Source: Ariolimax columbianus
Taxonomy: Eukaryota > Mollusca > Gastropoda > Stylommatophora > Arionidae
Reading direction: 5' to 3'
Assembly (NCBI GenBank): GCA_036924085.1
Contig: JAVGWX010000005.1
Location: forward strand, 40,927,664 to 40,991,663
DNA length: 64,000 nt
Shown in pieces: positions 1 through 11,107 of the stretch (position 1 is its first letter; each line of letters starts with the position of its first letter). The notes beneath the pieces are model-generated. The model saw nothing but the letters and a program-made list of their open reading frames with translations. It searched no databases and was not told the origin of the DNA. The position numbers and the translations under genes are program-made.

Positions 1-88
1 TAATATAACATAATATAATATATTATAATATAATATAACATAATATAATATTAAATAATTTAATTTAATTTAATTTAATATAATAATT
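1..88. repeat. AT-rich simple repeat
   Basis: Low-complexity tract built from TAATA and TTTAA units, almost free of G and C. It abuts the start of the recognisable family A LINE sequence on its right. Confidence 0.9.
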
Positions 89-143
89 TCCGTCTATCGT
101 CGTCGATGACGACACTAACATCAGCACATCTCATAATGCAACC

Positions 144-1420
144 TTGAGTGTGTCGTGCGAACAGGATAATGTAGTGAACAAGCTGCGCCAGACGATCGGA
201 CGCAAGACCACTAGATCCCCTTTTGTCCAACCACCCTGGTGGACTCAAGCTGTTGATACGGCCTGGAGAGAAAAGGAGGCGGCAACAAAGGATTGGCGTA
301 AAACCAGAAAGAGAGCTGGTATTAATATCGACGCATTGAACGAGAAGGATGAGGTAAAACGCAAAGCTACCAATTCCTTTAAAGCGTTCGTTTAGGAGTC
401 CAAAAGCGAGCAATGGGAGGAGTTCATCAGAGGAGTCGGTAATGATAATACCCTCCAGAAGTTCTGGCACATGCATCGAAAGATGAATGGACAAACTACA
501 ACGCAGCTTATTTCCAACATTCAAGACACCACAGGAAGGCTCATGAAGACAGATGAAGAGAAGGGTCTAAGTTTTTTCAGTCGATATGTTGCCCAGACTG
601 ACAAAGGCGACAGAGATGCCTGTCAGGAAACTCGGAAAGGCATCTTAGACGCAGCCATCAGGGGAGAGGCTTATGTAGACCTTATCACCGAGGCCGAGGT
701 AGCAAATACCCTACGTACAAGCAAAAATCACTGCCCCAGGTCTTGATGGAGTACAGTATTGTCATATCAAGCAGTTGGATGAAACAGATATAAGAGATAT
801 GATGAAGGAGTTCAACCACACTATAAAGAAGGCATATGTGCCTGAGGACTATCTTCATAGCTATCTATGCCCACTGCCTAAACCTGGTAAGGACTCCACG
901 CTTCTCAGCAGCTATCGAATAATCACCTTACAAAATGTATATGGCAAATTGCTTGAGAAGATAGTGGCCAGGAAAATAATTGCCTACCTTGAGCGGGAAC
1001 AAATTCTACCCGATACTCTGGGCAGCTATAGAACAGCAAAAGGGGACCTGGGTTAACGCTGGAAATTTTGCGTATGATGTGTACGAGGGTTTCAGTCAAA
1101 GCAAGAAACAGTCGCGGTGGCACCCGACTTGGAAGACGCATACAACCGTGTCGATTTTGGGACCTTAATTACCTGTCTGCTGCAGTGTGGTTTAAACCCG
1201 TGGCTGGTTAGTTGGATATCAGCTGCTCTAATGGAAAGAACAGTCGCGCTACGCGTGGGATCGGGGACATCAGAACCGAGGCGAATATGTCCAGGACTGC
1301 CTCAAGGGTCTCCGCTCTAACCGGTGCTGTCCAACATTTACACAGTAAAAGTGGCCAATATTCAACCCACAGGGACAGGGCGAACGTTGACATTTTCCGA
1401 TGACATCCTAACGTAAAGGA
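144..1420 (+). pseudogene. Reverse transcriptase N-terminal half of family A copy 1, fragmented
   Basis: Polymerase fragments in several frames. From 144 the linker reads QPPWWTQAVDTAW and is stopped at 393-395, then continues in the same frame to about 735. A frameshift leads into the frame with APGLDG (about 733-750), which is the RT finger motif, and LCPLPKPGKD then SSYRIITLQN follow to 1056. A further frameshift gives the NAGNFAYDVYEGF stretch, and another restores DLEDAYNRVDF (RT motif A) from about 1117. LPQGSPL (motif B) is followed directly by a stop at 1318-1320. The catalytic motif reads FSDD (1393-1404) where active elements have FADD or YADD, and TAA at 1414-1416 replaces a tyrosine codon that copy 3 keeps as TAC. 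Clearly inactive. Confidence 0.8.
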
Positions 1421-1440
1421 CTGGCACAGACAGACAAGAG

Positions 1441-2865
1441 TTGGTTAAAGACATACAGGAAACCTTGCAAGGAATCTCACAGTGGTGCAGCGACTCAAGT
1501 TCCAAGATCAATCCGAACAAGGCCTGCATGATGTGGTGCTCTTTGAATAATTCCATAGTAAAGGCTGAACTCCCGGTCATCACTTTTGATGGTTGCACCA
1601 TTGACAGGTGTGACAGGTTGAAATACCTCAAAGTGACATTTGAACGCAGTCTTTCCTATAACTGCCATGTTGATCACATCGTACAAAGATGCAAGAGAGG
1701 GTTAGGAGCAGTCAAGACCATGGCTGCTGCCAACTTGGAACAACGCCTCCTGTACATCCTATTTCGTCAGGTCATGTTGTCTGTCATCGATTACGTACTA
1801 GGCATCCTCACACTATCAAGAACACAGTGTGTTAGGTTGGACCGCATCCAGAATGAAGGGATGCGTCTGGTTCTGGGCTGCACTAGAGATACCCCGATTG
1901 TGATGATGCGGTACATGTTAGGATTGTTATCGGCGACATCCAGACATAAACTGGCACAAGTCAAAGTCTATATTCGTGTCACCACAGACACTCGACACCC
2001 TCTGCACAGTAGTATCTCAGATATCAAGGGATCAAGAATCAAGAGAGGGTGGTCATGGATGGCACAGGCTGAGACAACAATTGGACACGTCACTGCAGCT
2101 GAGACGATAGCCAAAGCGGAAGAATGGGTCTACACTGGTGATAGAATGATAGAGTACCAGAGAGTCATCATAACCTTAGGCAAGGAATACAAAGAACGAA
2201 ACAACGAGAGTGCAGAGCACGAGGTAAATCAGCTGATAACTGAGAACACCCAGGAGAGTGACGCTGTCATAGACACCGACGGATCAGTCGTGCGCAGTAG
2301 GACATCAGGCTGGGGTTTCTCGGCTAGAGTGAGAGGAGAGGTCGTTGGTGAGCACAGTAGGGCATACATGTCAACAACCTCCAGTATGAGAATGGAGACG
2401 GAAGCAGTGACCTCAGCACTGAAATGGATATCTAAAACTTCTAAAACAAAGGCAGTCATTGTGACAGACGCGCAAGCCGTACTTCAGAAAGTACAGAAGG
2501 GATGGTTTAGGTACGAGTTGATAGCTGCTGTTGAGGCCTCAAACCTCCAGGCGCTGACCTGGATCTACTGTCCTGCTCATGACTGGGTTCAGGACAATGA
2601 AAGAGCTGACATCTTGGCTTCACGGGCTCCCATTATGGGCACATTGGTGATGGACAGAAGTAACATTTTGAAAACAATCAATGACCACCTGCTGAATGAG
2701 GACACCGCAATAGATGAAGCAGCAATCCACAGACTGCAAAGTTTCAACATTAAACGTGGTTCGAGCGGAGTAGGGCGCATGAGAGGACGGCGCAGGAGAG
2801 TACAACCAGCGAGCTACAGGGACCATCAGCATCCATACCTTACGCCATTTGATGAGAGAGACTAA
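1441..2865 (+). pseudogene. RT thumb and RNase H region of family A copy 1 (474-codon open frame)
   Basis: The longest open frame in the window, and the C-terminal half of the LINE polymerase rather than a stand-alone gene. It starts in the same frame as the FSDD motif upstream; the methionine is probably only the first after a stop. Residues 1-130 cover the RT palm and thumb (KINPNKACMMWCS; LKYLKVTFERSL). Residues about 275-410 form an RNase H fold with all acidic residues visible: TDGSVV, METEAV, VTDAQAVLQK and NERADILA. The family degrades the RNA of the cDNA hybrid. The C terminus is shifted: in the next frame the sequence reads HLMRETKHLWVCPECSDV, the cysteine motif expected at this place, so the last residues of this frame are not native. 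Confidence 0.85.
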
Positions 2866-2924
2866 GCACCTATGGGTATGCCCGGAGTGCAGTGACGTCG
2901 ATTCTTAGCAACTGAAACAGTGTG

Positions 2925-3085
2925 TGTGTGTGCGCTCGTGCGATCAAGTCAATTCGAACCTGGAAAAGTATATGGCACGACTGGCAAATGTAATCGGCAG
3001 TTGTCTCAAATTTTCTCTGCACTTGACTTCCTGATTGCACCTCTATCCTGAGCTGTCTGGATACAGAAACCCTCGCTGAGTTCAA
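2925..3085 (-). pseudogene. Terminal zinc-finger remnant of family B
   Basis: The minus-strand frame around 3000 reads ICQSCHILFQVRIDLIARAH followed by THT. Related LINEs end in a C2H2-like finger of the form CxxC...F..RIGLISHxRTH. Both cysteines are kept, but the first histidine position appears displaced. The GT-rich tract at 2920-2937 encodes the threonine/histidine end. Confidence 0.55.
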
Positions 3086-3239
3086 TGCCGTCTGTGACCG
3101 TGATCTTCCATGTTGAGCGATTGTAAGCCAGATTCTCCCAGGTGTTAATCTCTATTTGACAGCACTTAAAGGACCCTTTCAGACTGTCCTTGAAACATTT
3201 TTAGGACGTCCTTGTGATCGTTCTCCTTCACTTAGTTCG

Positions 3240-4700
3240 CTATACAGGAGCCTCTTTGGAAGCCTTTCGTTTTACCCTTCGGGCAAGGTGGCCAACCCAT
3301 CTCATTTGGGATTTTTGCAGAAGTGCATGAATATTGTGCATGTTGGCTTTGGACGGCACTTCAGTATCTGTGATATGGTCCTGCCAGCGTGGTTGCAATA
3401 TGCGTCTCAGACAGTTTATGTGAAAATGATTTAGCCGCTTGGCGTCACCAGCGTAGACAGTCCAGCTCTCACACTCATAGAGCAGGGTGGAGACAATGGG
3501 GGCACTGTAGACCTTGAGGTTAGTCATTTTTCTGCTACCTCGACGTTCCCATACTGTTGAGCGCATTCTATGCTGGCCTTTGCTATTCTATTAGCCAACT
3601 CATCAGCAATAGCCACTGATCTCGACAGCGTTCTTTCGAGGTAGACACATCTTTCAACCGCTTGTAATTTCTGTGCCTTCACTGGCTGTTTATACGATGT
3701 GCCTAGTGCCGGTTGATACATGACCTCAGTTTTCTTTGTGCTAATTGTCAAACCAAGGTTGTCACAAGCATCAAAGAACCGGTCCATACCCTTGGGCATT
3801 TTCCGTTCTGAGCTTCTTTTCAGAACACAGTCATCCGCAAACAAGAGTTCGCATTTCGTGTAGAGCATCATCTTGGTCTTCGCCTTCAGTTTGCGTAGAT
3901 TGAATAGACCACCAATCATGCGGTACTTGATTGGTATGTCATACTTGGTATTCTTAAAGGGGTCCGTCAACATAGCTGAAAACATCGTACTGAACAGTGT
4001 CGGAGCAAGTACACATCCCTGTTTTACATCGTTGTTGATCTCGCCTGGTGGGGAGGTCTCGCAGCTGTCAAGTACACGTGCGCGCATGCCCTAGTACAGT
4101 TGTTTCACCAAAGTTAAAAATTTGCTAGTACAGCCGAATTTAGACATGATCTGCCACATCCCACATCTGCTGACCATATCAAATGCCTTTGTGAGGTCAA
4201 TGAACGTAAAATAGAGCTCACGGCTATGTTCTTGACATTTTTCCTGCAACTGACGCGCTGCAAATATCATGTCTACAGTTCCTCGACCAACTCTAGTTCC
4301 AGACTGACTTTCCGGGAGGTGGTGCTTTACCTCACGATGTTTGTTTAGGCGGTAGAGCAGCACGCGCGCGAAAATCTTTCCGGCAGTAGAAAGCAGCGAC
4401 ATTCCGTGCTGATTGTCATATTCCTGGCAATTGTCTTTTTATTTGTAGACGTGCACTACCGACTCATCATTCATTTCCTGTTGGAATACTCCTTCAGCCC
4501 ACATGGAGCAGAAACGTTCAGTGAGCGTTTTGATGAGGCATGTCCCTGCTGTTGTATATACAACTGCTGGTATTACGTCAGCGCTGTGCTTTCTCTGTTA
4601 TCAGCAATGTATAGGCGTTGCCAACTGGAGAGTTATCAGAAGGCTGTAGACCATATAGTGATTTCAGCGACGCGAAGAACTATTTGAGGTCATGGCGCAC
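3240..4700 (-). pseudogene. Reverse transcriptase of family B, frameshifted
   Basis: Minus-strand RT. From about 4700 the linker (VYGLQPSDNSPVG) leads to MSLLSTAGKIFARVLLYRL (4402 downwards) and TFIDLTKAFDMVSR, the motif A region. Near 4088 the frame shifts to VKQGCVLAPTLF (motif B) and LLFADDCVL (about 3829-3846), so the catalytic FADD is intact. The palm continues to CVYLERTLS, and after another shift near 3560 the C-terminal CESWTVYAGDAKRLNHFH and LRWVGHL-like QMRWVGHLARR follow. Because the active-site motif survives while the frame is broken, decay seems to have come after insertion. Confidence 0.8.
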
Positions 4701-4785
4701 AGCAAACGTCTCTATATCGTTTGCCTGTACTCTTAGCCAAAAATTGTGTAACTCCCTAAGTTTCTATTGAACTGTTTTTCGAGTG

Positions 4786-5088
4786 CTAGTGAATGCCCTT
4801 TTCTTGGACAAGGACGATGTGATTTTGAAGAGCCTGTGCGTCGAGAAGAATCTTAATTTCGCCATCAGTTTCGTCGAACCAGTCTTTGCGCTTTCGTGTG
4901 GATAGACCAATGTGTTTTAGCGTTGTAGAGTTAACAGTATTAGTTAGGATCAACTTGGTTATCACGAGACGATAGTCAGTCCAACATTCCGCGTCACACA
5001 CACTCTTAGTTATGTTGACATCACTTCGGTCCCGACGTCTGACTAGGACGCAATCGATAAGATGCCAGTGGTGAGACCTGGGATGCAT
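4786..5088 (-). pseudogene. Endonuclease C-terminal fragment of family B
   Basis: About 100 codons beginning MHPRSHHWHLIDCVLVRRRD, then CDAECWTDYRLVITKL. In APE-type LINEs this corresponds to the last endonuclease strands; the usual CxTDH-type motif is CWTDYRL here. Catalytic residues of the N-terminal part of the domain are absent because the element is truncated at about 5095. Confidence 0.75.
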
Positions 5089-5095
5089 CCACGAG

Positions 5096-5459
5096 GATCA
5101 CATCGTCATCTGTCAATCCTGGAGTGGGTTCGCAGGTGGCTGATCAAAATATGATATAGTAAAGGCAACAACAAAAACACGTAATGACGATTGGAGTATA
5201 AAAGGGTATACTCTACTGCAACATGAACACTTTTCTAACGTTAAGGATTTAAATGAAGATTGTCAATGCTAGATTACTATGATGTAAAAGTAAATGGATC
5301 GGCTCAGGCAAAATTGTCTGAGAGTTACAAAATAATATATTCTAACGGAAAAAAATTTTATAATATCGTGGTAAAAAAAACTGGATGCAGAAAGAACTAA
5401 CACATGAAAAGGTTTATCGATAATATGGAATGAGCTCTTTAACTTAATCCGAAAGGCAG

Positions 5460-5462
<3 letters not shown>
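5096..5462. other. Spacer, nothing recognised
   Basis: AT-rich sequence without long coding similarity on either strand. A few A runs are present. No promoter, RNA gene or repeat shared with the rest of the window was seen. Confidence 0.5.
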
Positions 5463-5463
<1 letters not shown>

Positions 5464-5509
<46 letters not shown>

Positions 5510-5521
5510 ATATATATATAA
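5464..5521. repeat. (TA)n microsatellite
   Basis: About 28 TA units interrupted once by TGTATG near 5501-5508. Confidence 0.95.
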
Positions 5522-5910
5522 AGCTCTGACATATTTGCATGTCCACAGTGGACAACCTAGAGTAAGCTATTAACATTATACAATAAACGACGAAATGTAT
5601 ACTTTTGCCATATTGGCAGTATATAGTGCTGAAATTGATTGTAGAAGCTTTGAAAATCTGACTTCTATATAAAGACCGAAAGTAATAGAATATGGCACAC
5701 ACTATGACGTCACTCAATCAATACCCAAGACGCCCCAGGAAAATTCCAGTAAACAAAATTTACAATCAAAAAGACTATTTATTAGATTTGAAAAATATCT
5801 TTATATTTAGTCTCCAATTGGTCCAACCTGTACACTATATGTTTGCGTACACATAGAAATACGTCTTTCTGTCGTTGTGTATCATACAGCAGATTAATTT
5901 TACAGTCGTC

Positions 5911-6025
5911 TTCTGCGTTCGTTCTCAATCTCCGGCTACTAAGCCTTAAACAGGGCTTTGCAAGTAGAAGGATGTAGGCCGGAAAACGAAATGCGTTGTG
6001 TTGCTAGTTTACAGGGTTTTACAGT
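5911..6025 (+). repeat. Family C SINE-like fragment
   Basis: Diverged partial copy of the repeat seen complete at 14533-14897 and 26298-26668. Shared signatures are cgttcgttctcaatct, the agtagaaggatgta stretch and aacgaaatgcgttgtgt. Only the first third is present, and the GGCTT-repeat end is missing. Confidence 0.75.
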
Positions 6026-6482
6026 AAAAAGCAACCAATGGTCAATAATTGTAGTCGTATGGAGAGCATCTGTGGCGGTAATTGGTGTCATTTCATTCAC
6101 TATTAGAGGAAACTTCATGCCAACCACCTCAAATTAACAGATACCACGAGATTGATGGAGAGACCGTTACACAAGTACCCGAACGAGAGAAACTAATGCA
6201 ACCGTGTGAATCTCACAAAGACAGTTACACTACTCAGTGACTAAACCAAGACACAGATAGTCTACTCAAAGCTGACAGCAAACGTTAAGTGCATTTAGAA
6301 AGGCACCTCATTAGGACAAATATATTTTAAATTAACATCACCAATATATCTCAATAAGATGAGCAGACCAACGCATTTCATGTAAAATCTACTTGAAAAT
6401 CGTTGTCGTTTTGTACCTCAAATTATCTATACAACTGCTAATGTTTGCGTTGTTTCAAGATTGCCTTTCACCAGTGTACCTG
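6026..6482. other. Spacer, nothing recognised
   Basis: AT-rich, no coding similarity and no repeat shared with other parts of the window that I could see. Confidence 0.5.
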
Positions 6483-6486
6483 ATGG

Positions 6487-6775
6487 CATTAAGTGGTGAG
6501 GTAATCATGAGGTGGATTGCATTAAGTGGTGAGGTAATCATGAGGTGGATTGTATTAAGTGGTGAGGTAATCATGAGGTGGATTGTATTAAGTGGTGAGG
6601 TAATCATGAGGTGGATTGTATTAAGTGGTGAGGTAATCATGAGGTGGATTGTATTAAGGTGTGAGGTAATCATGAGGTGGATTGTATTAAGTGGTGAGGT
6701 AGTCATGAGGTGGATTGCTCTCTTAATGGTGAGATAATCATGAGGTGGATTGTTTTCTAAGTGGTGAGATAACCA
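6487..6775. repeat. 33-bp minisatellite
   Basis: About seven near-identical 33-bp units of the form ATTAAGTGGTGAGGTAATCA followed by TGAGGTGGATTGT, then two or three degenerate units up to about 6800. Because the period is a multiple of three, both strands remain open (an 11-residue peptide repeat such as VLSGEVIMRWI on +). That is a by-product of the period, with no other sign of a gene. Confidence 0.95.
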
Positions 6776-6799
6776 TCATACTGATTTTCAAAGTGGTGA

Positions 6800-7496
6800 C
6801 CATTAGATTAATTGTTCTAATATTTTAAAATGTGGTTGCTCGGTGTTTCCTCAGTAGTGTTATCATGGCACTCGCTAATCTTTTCTTCATATAAAATACC
6901 AAAATCCAACGGCTGCTTTTGCATGATATTTGTAATAATTGTACGTTTAATTGCATAAAAGTCTGCATCAGAATATGATCGCTGGCTTAATCAATATTTA
7001 TAATGACATATTATGTTACACTAATCAGTGGTATCATATTTTCGTTGCTGTGTTTTAATTTACAACGATTCATTTTTGTCAGAAAAGTTTGGTATAACAC
7101 CAATACACTTACAATAACCTTGAAAAATAAGTACAATGTTCTTAAATGTGTATGTAAATTCAGTGGATAACTTCTTATTGTGCCATTCTGGGCAATGAGA
7201 ACACAGATAGTCGTGCCAAACGAGAAAGGGCTTTACACAGCAAAAGGAAATAGAGTAACACATGAAGTAGCCGAAACTGTTATAATCAACATGGGAGATA
7301 GACCACTTAGTTCTCTCCACAGGATCAAGTGGGCAAGTTCTGGTTGACCACTGGACACAAAATAATTTGATGATATATTTACAGATAATTTGGAACTGGT
7401 GAGATTAAACTGTGCGCCTGTGGCTCCGGTCCGTTGATAGCAGAGTACGTATTTTGTATATTTCAAAAATTCACTGGTGTAAGTAGAGACGCATGA
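6800..7496. other. Spacer, nothing recognised
   Basis: About 700 bp of AT-rich DNA. Short open frames on the minus strand (7060-7502) show no recognisable domain. Confidence 0.5.
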
Positions 7497-7562
7497 CCGC
7501 AAAGGAGGAGGAAAAAGAAGAAGAAGAAAGAAGAAGAAGGAGAAGTAGAAGAAGAAAAAAAA
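7497..7562 (+). repeat. Purine tract (GAA/GGA)n
   Basis: Sixty-odd bases of nearly pure purine made of GAA, GGA and AAA units. GAA runs also terminate families D and E, but no LINE or SINE body was recognised immediately beside this tract. Confidence 0.85.
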
Positions 7563-8302
7563 GCATACAAATTGAGATTATCCGTTTCCTTTTTTTATGT
7601 CTACCGGGAGCACATCAGACAGTCTTACAACGTTTCATTTCCTGGGCAGACTCTTGCAATTTCGTCAAGAAATCAGGTCTTTACAACCGATAATGTTTCC
7701 GGTTTCAGAACATAAAACAAGGTATACATTTTTTATGCACAGAGTCGGTTCAGTCCACCCATCCTAAATGTAGTCTTTCATTTGGCGACAACAACACGTT
7801 CTGTGATTACTTTTACTCCGTTTTGTTACCTAACCTCTGAACATAACTTTCTGGTATCAAAGCTTAAATAGTAGGAGGTTTAGGAAAGATTCCAACAGCA
7901 GTACTGTAAACAGGTTTTGGCAAGTACTGTTTACTATAGTTTTGTTTCATAACGGTTGCGGTCAATATAATATCTCAATAACACTTGCACCGATAAACGT
8001 GAATTTTTACACATGGTCTTATATATCGAATGTCACAACGACTTCATAATTTACATTTTGTGAGGTAGTGCCGTTGTTTTAAAGCGGCTAGTTTATTTTA
8101 TTTTTGTTATCAAAGGATTTATTTTGTCCCTGCAGAAAATAATGTACCGTAAATTTAAAAAAATAATTCTCTTTATGCACAGGCGTCTCTTTAATTCGAA
8201 TGAGATTTTCAACATTAGGTACCACATAATGTCCTTTTTACTGTAGTTCATGTCCTGTAGGTACTGTAAGAAGTAACTGCACATTTCGTAGAAAGAATGT
8301 GT
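7563..8302. other. Spacer, nothing recognised
   Basis: AT-rich sequence with no coding or repeat signal that I can support. Confidence 0.5.
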
Positions 8303-8655
8303 GAAGATGTACAAGCACGTGATATATTGAACATTGAAAGTACATACTTCAGGTGGATTGGTCCAGTTTTATAAATAGATACTGGAGCAAACCAATAAAT
8401 GGTTATAATTCAGTTCTGAGATCCATATTCTAAATGACTAAAGTGGCCCTGAAAATGGCCGTTTTGCCAAAGTGATGGAAACTTATATTTCTTGGATAAC
8501 AAACATGGAAGCTAATTTCACACTTAATCAGAGTCGGACGATTCCAAGAAATTGAAGATTACTCTCGACTGAACGAACAACAGTCCATCGTTTGTCAAAT
8601 AGCCCTCTTCCTCTTTGAAGACATGGTCCTCACATTTAGAATAATAATCGTTCTT
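8303..8655. repeat. Noncoding repeat family S, copy 1
   Basis: About 350 bp that reappears inverted at 51545-51895. Matching blocks include catacttcaggtggattggt, ataattcagttctgagat, gccaaagtgatggaaact and ctctttgaagacatg, all in the same order. No coding capacity. It sits just downstream (minus-strand sense) of the transposase remnant at 8.77-9.59 kb, so it may be the 3' noncoding part of that transposon, but the second copy has no transposase beside it. Confidence 0.8.
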
Positions 8656-8768
8656 TATGTTAGTTCTTTCATATCGTATAGTTTGAGAGGGTGGCATATG
8701 TTAGTTCTTTCATATCGTATAGTTTGAGAGGGGGGCATATATGTTAGTTCTTTCATATCGCCTAGTTT
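8656..8768. repeat. Short tandem repeat (~41-46 bp unit)
   Basis: Two and a half copies of TATGTTAGTTCTTTCATATC followed by gtatagtttgagagg and a G-rich variable end. The units differ in the G/T run and by an extra TA. Confidence 0.9.
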
Positions 8769-8769
8769 T

Positions 8770-9592
8770 ATTTTCTCCCCAGCTGCTACTTGTTCTTAAC
8801 TTTCGCCTAAACGAGTTCAATTGGATTTAAGTGTAAATGGTATGGTGGCAGCCTTAAACACATTTGACGATACATTTGGATCAACTTGTCTGTGTGAAAT
8901 ATATTTCCTTTTCGTGTTTGTTTGTCAAGGGAAAGCAATTCAGGTTTTAAATACGTTTCGTTAAATGGTATGTGTTCTCTTGTGAGCCACATCTTTATTG
9001 CATCCTTTGTACTGGATGATGTCGGGATTTTGTCTTTTTGTGTCACTGCGTTGTGGCATGGTGCAATGTCTATTATCAGACAAGAGGGACGCAAGAACTG
9101 TCTTTTCAATGCACTCTTTAAATATGTTTCCATTCATCATGGTATGATAGTCCCAACTGTGTGGCTTCTCACACGTTTCTCCCGCTAGCAAACTTTCCAA
9201 AGGTAAAGTCGATACACCCCTTACAGTTCTTCACTATGTAAATGTCGATACAGCAATGTCATTGTGTGTTTTCAGACGAGACTTCAGTTTTCTTAATGTC
9301 ACTGTTTCTTTAGGATCAAACATTCTACAAATCTCTCTTCTAATCACCTCTGTCAAAGATATCAACCCTTTTTTTCTTTCTTGCGTATTTGTCTTGATAA
9401 AACACGAACGTCCACAGTCTTGGAACAAACGATCAAATGACCATTTGCTTAAAACCAAAGCGTGAATAGTTCTCTTTTCAGGTTTTGAGATACTCCGATA
9501 CAGTTTACAACGCTTAGCTTCTCTACACAAATATTGATACATCTTTAACGCAATTGGATGGAGTGTAAAGAACTTAACTTTCGCGCTCATTG
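8770..9592 (-). pseudogene. Tc1/mariner-superfamily (IS630-type) transposase remnant, copy 1
   Basis: A DDE transposase decayed into three minus-strand pieces. The N-terminal part (9590 to 9234, starting MSAKVKFFTLHPIALKMYQY) is likely the DNA-binding region. The middle piece reads SWDYHTMMNGNIFKECIEKT, the region of the first catalytic Asp. The next piece has CLIIDIAPCHN, matching the family pattern (V/I)xDNAxYH around the second Asp, then HIPFNETYLKPELLSL, and LRLPPYHLHLNPIEL, whose final Glu is the third catalytic residue. The tryptophan that normally follows (NPIELVW) is a stop codon at about 8805-8807. The pieces are frameshifted relative to each other, so it is not functional. No terminal inverted repeats were identified. 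Confidence 0.8.
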
Positions 9593-9599
9593 TAGTCGC

Positions 9600-10470
9600 G
9601 AACGTTTACAATTAGTTAAGCTACGCCTTTGACACAATTTCTATTGACACATTGACACACCGGAAGGCTCACTAGAACTTTTAAAAACCTGTGATCCATG
9701 GCCTACTACAGTTGGCTGTGAGTGAGGTTTGGGTTGAAGTTGGAAAGATTTCGTGAAACACGTGGAAACGTCATTTCCAAAAATACTCAGTTTTGAAGGG
9801 GCAATTTCAAAAGACTGGTTTCAATAAGAGGGCTGGTTTTTGTATACCCTAAAGAAAGACAATTGTATACCATATGTTTGTGGGCAAGAAACAAGTATTC
9901 ACCATTTGGGATATGGTGATCTGTAGGTTATACGTAACATTTGAAATATTTTGTTCATATGGAAGCTGAGATATTCAATTTTAAAACGTGGCAAACGTTG
10001 TGAAACGCATTATAGCTAGAGTACTACTATTTTTTGGTCTATTGTAGGTTCGATAATAGGTTCGAATGTTTGTGTGTGTGCGTATCAGCATGTGCTTTGC
10101 AGAACATTGCTATCATGACAGCTGATCTGTAAGACACTCGACTCCTGGTCAATTCTCCCGCCTCTGCCACTGTCAACTCCAGAAAATCTATAATGCCCCT
10201 TGTTCTTCTTCTCTGCCTGTCTTTGCCACATTTGCCAGGTAATATATCCTAAATATTGTTCATTACATACTATTGTGACGATTGATGTGGCCGAAGTATA
10301 TTAATTTCCTAGACGTAATGCTAACATGGTTAAATAAAACGACCAAAGGACACAAACTATCTCTCTATCTTCAGTCCACTTATGTCGTTAGATGTCGTGG
10401 GGAGGTGCAACCTCCTTTGTTTCATATTTATTTTGCAGGTGACTTAGTATGAAGGACTTAGTATTAAGGC
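9600..10470. other. Spacer, nothing recognised
   Basis: Nearly 900 bp of AT-rich DNA with no recognisable domains, RNA gene or shared repeat. Confidence 0.5.
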
Positions 10471-10615
10471 AAATTCCTTAATTTGAGCTATGGAATGCAT
10501 GCTTCAATAGTAGCGCAGAGATGTTTCCAAACAGTTATGTGGCCAGGACGCAATCTTGCTTAACACAACTGCGAATACCAAATGGTTGTGATACGCTTAC
10601 ATCATATTGGATTGC

Positions 10616-10727
10616 AACCCTACAGAAACGCCTGTTGAAATCGGATGCACTGAGCCACAAGCTTAACAAAATAAAACAGTGCAACGTATATAGCTGTAAA
10701 CAGCGTAAGATGAAGAAGAAGAAGAAG
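10616..10727 (+). mobile_element. Family D retroposon, 5'-truncated copy with GAA tail
   Basis: About 110 bp ending in (GAA)n. It reads cagaaacgcctgttgaaatc, gagccacaagcttaac and agcgtaagatgaagaagaag, and is the reverse complement of the start of the block at 34981-35260. It is flanked by GGATTGC on both sides (10609-10615 and about 10728-10734), a plausible 7-bp target duplication in family F. The last bases before the tail (acagcgta) resemble those of family E LINEs (acagcgtac then GAA repeats), which would fit a SINE or short derivative using the E machinery. Confidence 0.65.
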
Positions 10728-10904
10728 GATTGCTCCTTTCATGCCCTCACGGAACGATATTATAATCGTAATAGTCTGCTTGGGCAGCCCAGTATAGAGA
10801 CAATTTTGAACAGTCCATCCCTGCTAACAAAATGGAATGGCTTTGTCAGATCGATGAAGGCACTTTAAAGAGTAGATTATGCTCGCGTGACTTTTCATGA
10901 AGGT

Positions 10905-10916
10905 GCCCATTTTGTA
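10905..10916 (+). repeat. Left target-site duplication of LINE G
   Basis: The 12 bases gcccattttgta occur here and again, identical, at 14099-14110, exactly flanking element G. Confidence 0.9.
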
Positions 10917-11107
10917 CTTACTTACTTACTTAGTCGCTCCTCTTCAACCGTGAGGTGTAGAGGTTTGCCAGAGAGAATGCCACACTGCTCTATCAGCCGT
11001 CTTTTTCCTGGCATCTTTCCAATCCAGCCCTCAATCACTTAGGGACTGTCGTATGTTGTCTTCCCAACGTACTTTGGGACGTCCTGGGGGTCTGCGTCTT
11101 TGAGTTT

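Larger units (their letters stand above)
89..2917 (+). mobile_element. Family A LINE copy 1 (RNase-H type, 5' truncated)
   Basis: A non-LTR retrotransposon remnant in + orientation. It begins in the linker between endonuclease and reverse transcriptase, so the APE endonuclease is missing. It then runs through RT, an RNase H domain and a short C-terminal cysteine motif (frame: HLMRET, then CPEC) near 2850-2905. RNase H after RT places it in the I/Ingi/R1 side of the non-LTR tree; the exact clade is not determined. Two other copies occur at 39.56-40.20 kb and 44.44-45.97 kb, and all three share the terminal stretch ending in gtgcagtgacgtcgat. The copy carries at least five inactivating changes and abuts family B at the GT-rich stretch near 2920. 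Confidence 0.85.
2918..5095 (-). mobile_element. Family B LINE (RTE-like, 5' truncated in the endonuclease)
   Basis: LINE remnant on the minus strand, 5' end near 5095, 3' end near 2918. Reading the minus strand it has the C-terminal end of an APE endonuclease, a linker, RT, a C-terminal YECESW region and a terminal zinc-finger-like motif. The domain order and wording (HLIDCVLVRRRD; GISLL-like GMSLLSTAGKIFARVLL; VKQGCVLAPTLF) match an RTE-like family common in invertebrates. Related but distinct families here are F and M. Frameshifts near 4090 and 3560 and stops in the linker make it inactive. No target duplication was identified. Confidence 0.8.

Noticed and set aside
6487..6775. 33-bp array as a CRISPR array or a repetitive protein gene
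   Set aside because: Units are directly adjacent without spacers, and there is no flanking gene structure.
9009..9188. Plus-strand open frame over the transposase remnant
   Set aside because: Shadow of the minus-strand transposase; no domain of its own.
10040..10056. ggttcgaatg as a tRNA B box
   Set aside because: No A box at the right distance and no cloverleaf could be drawn.
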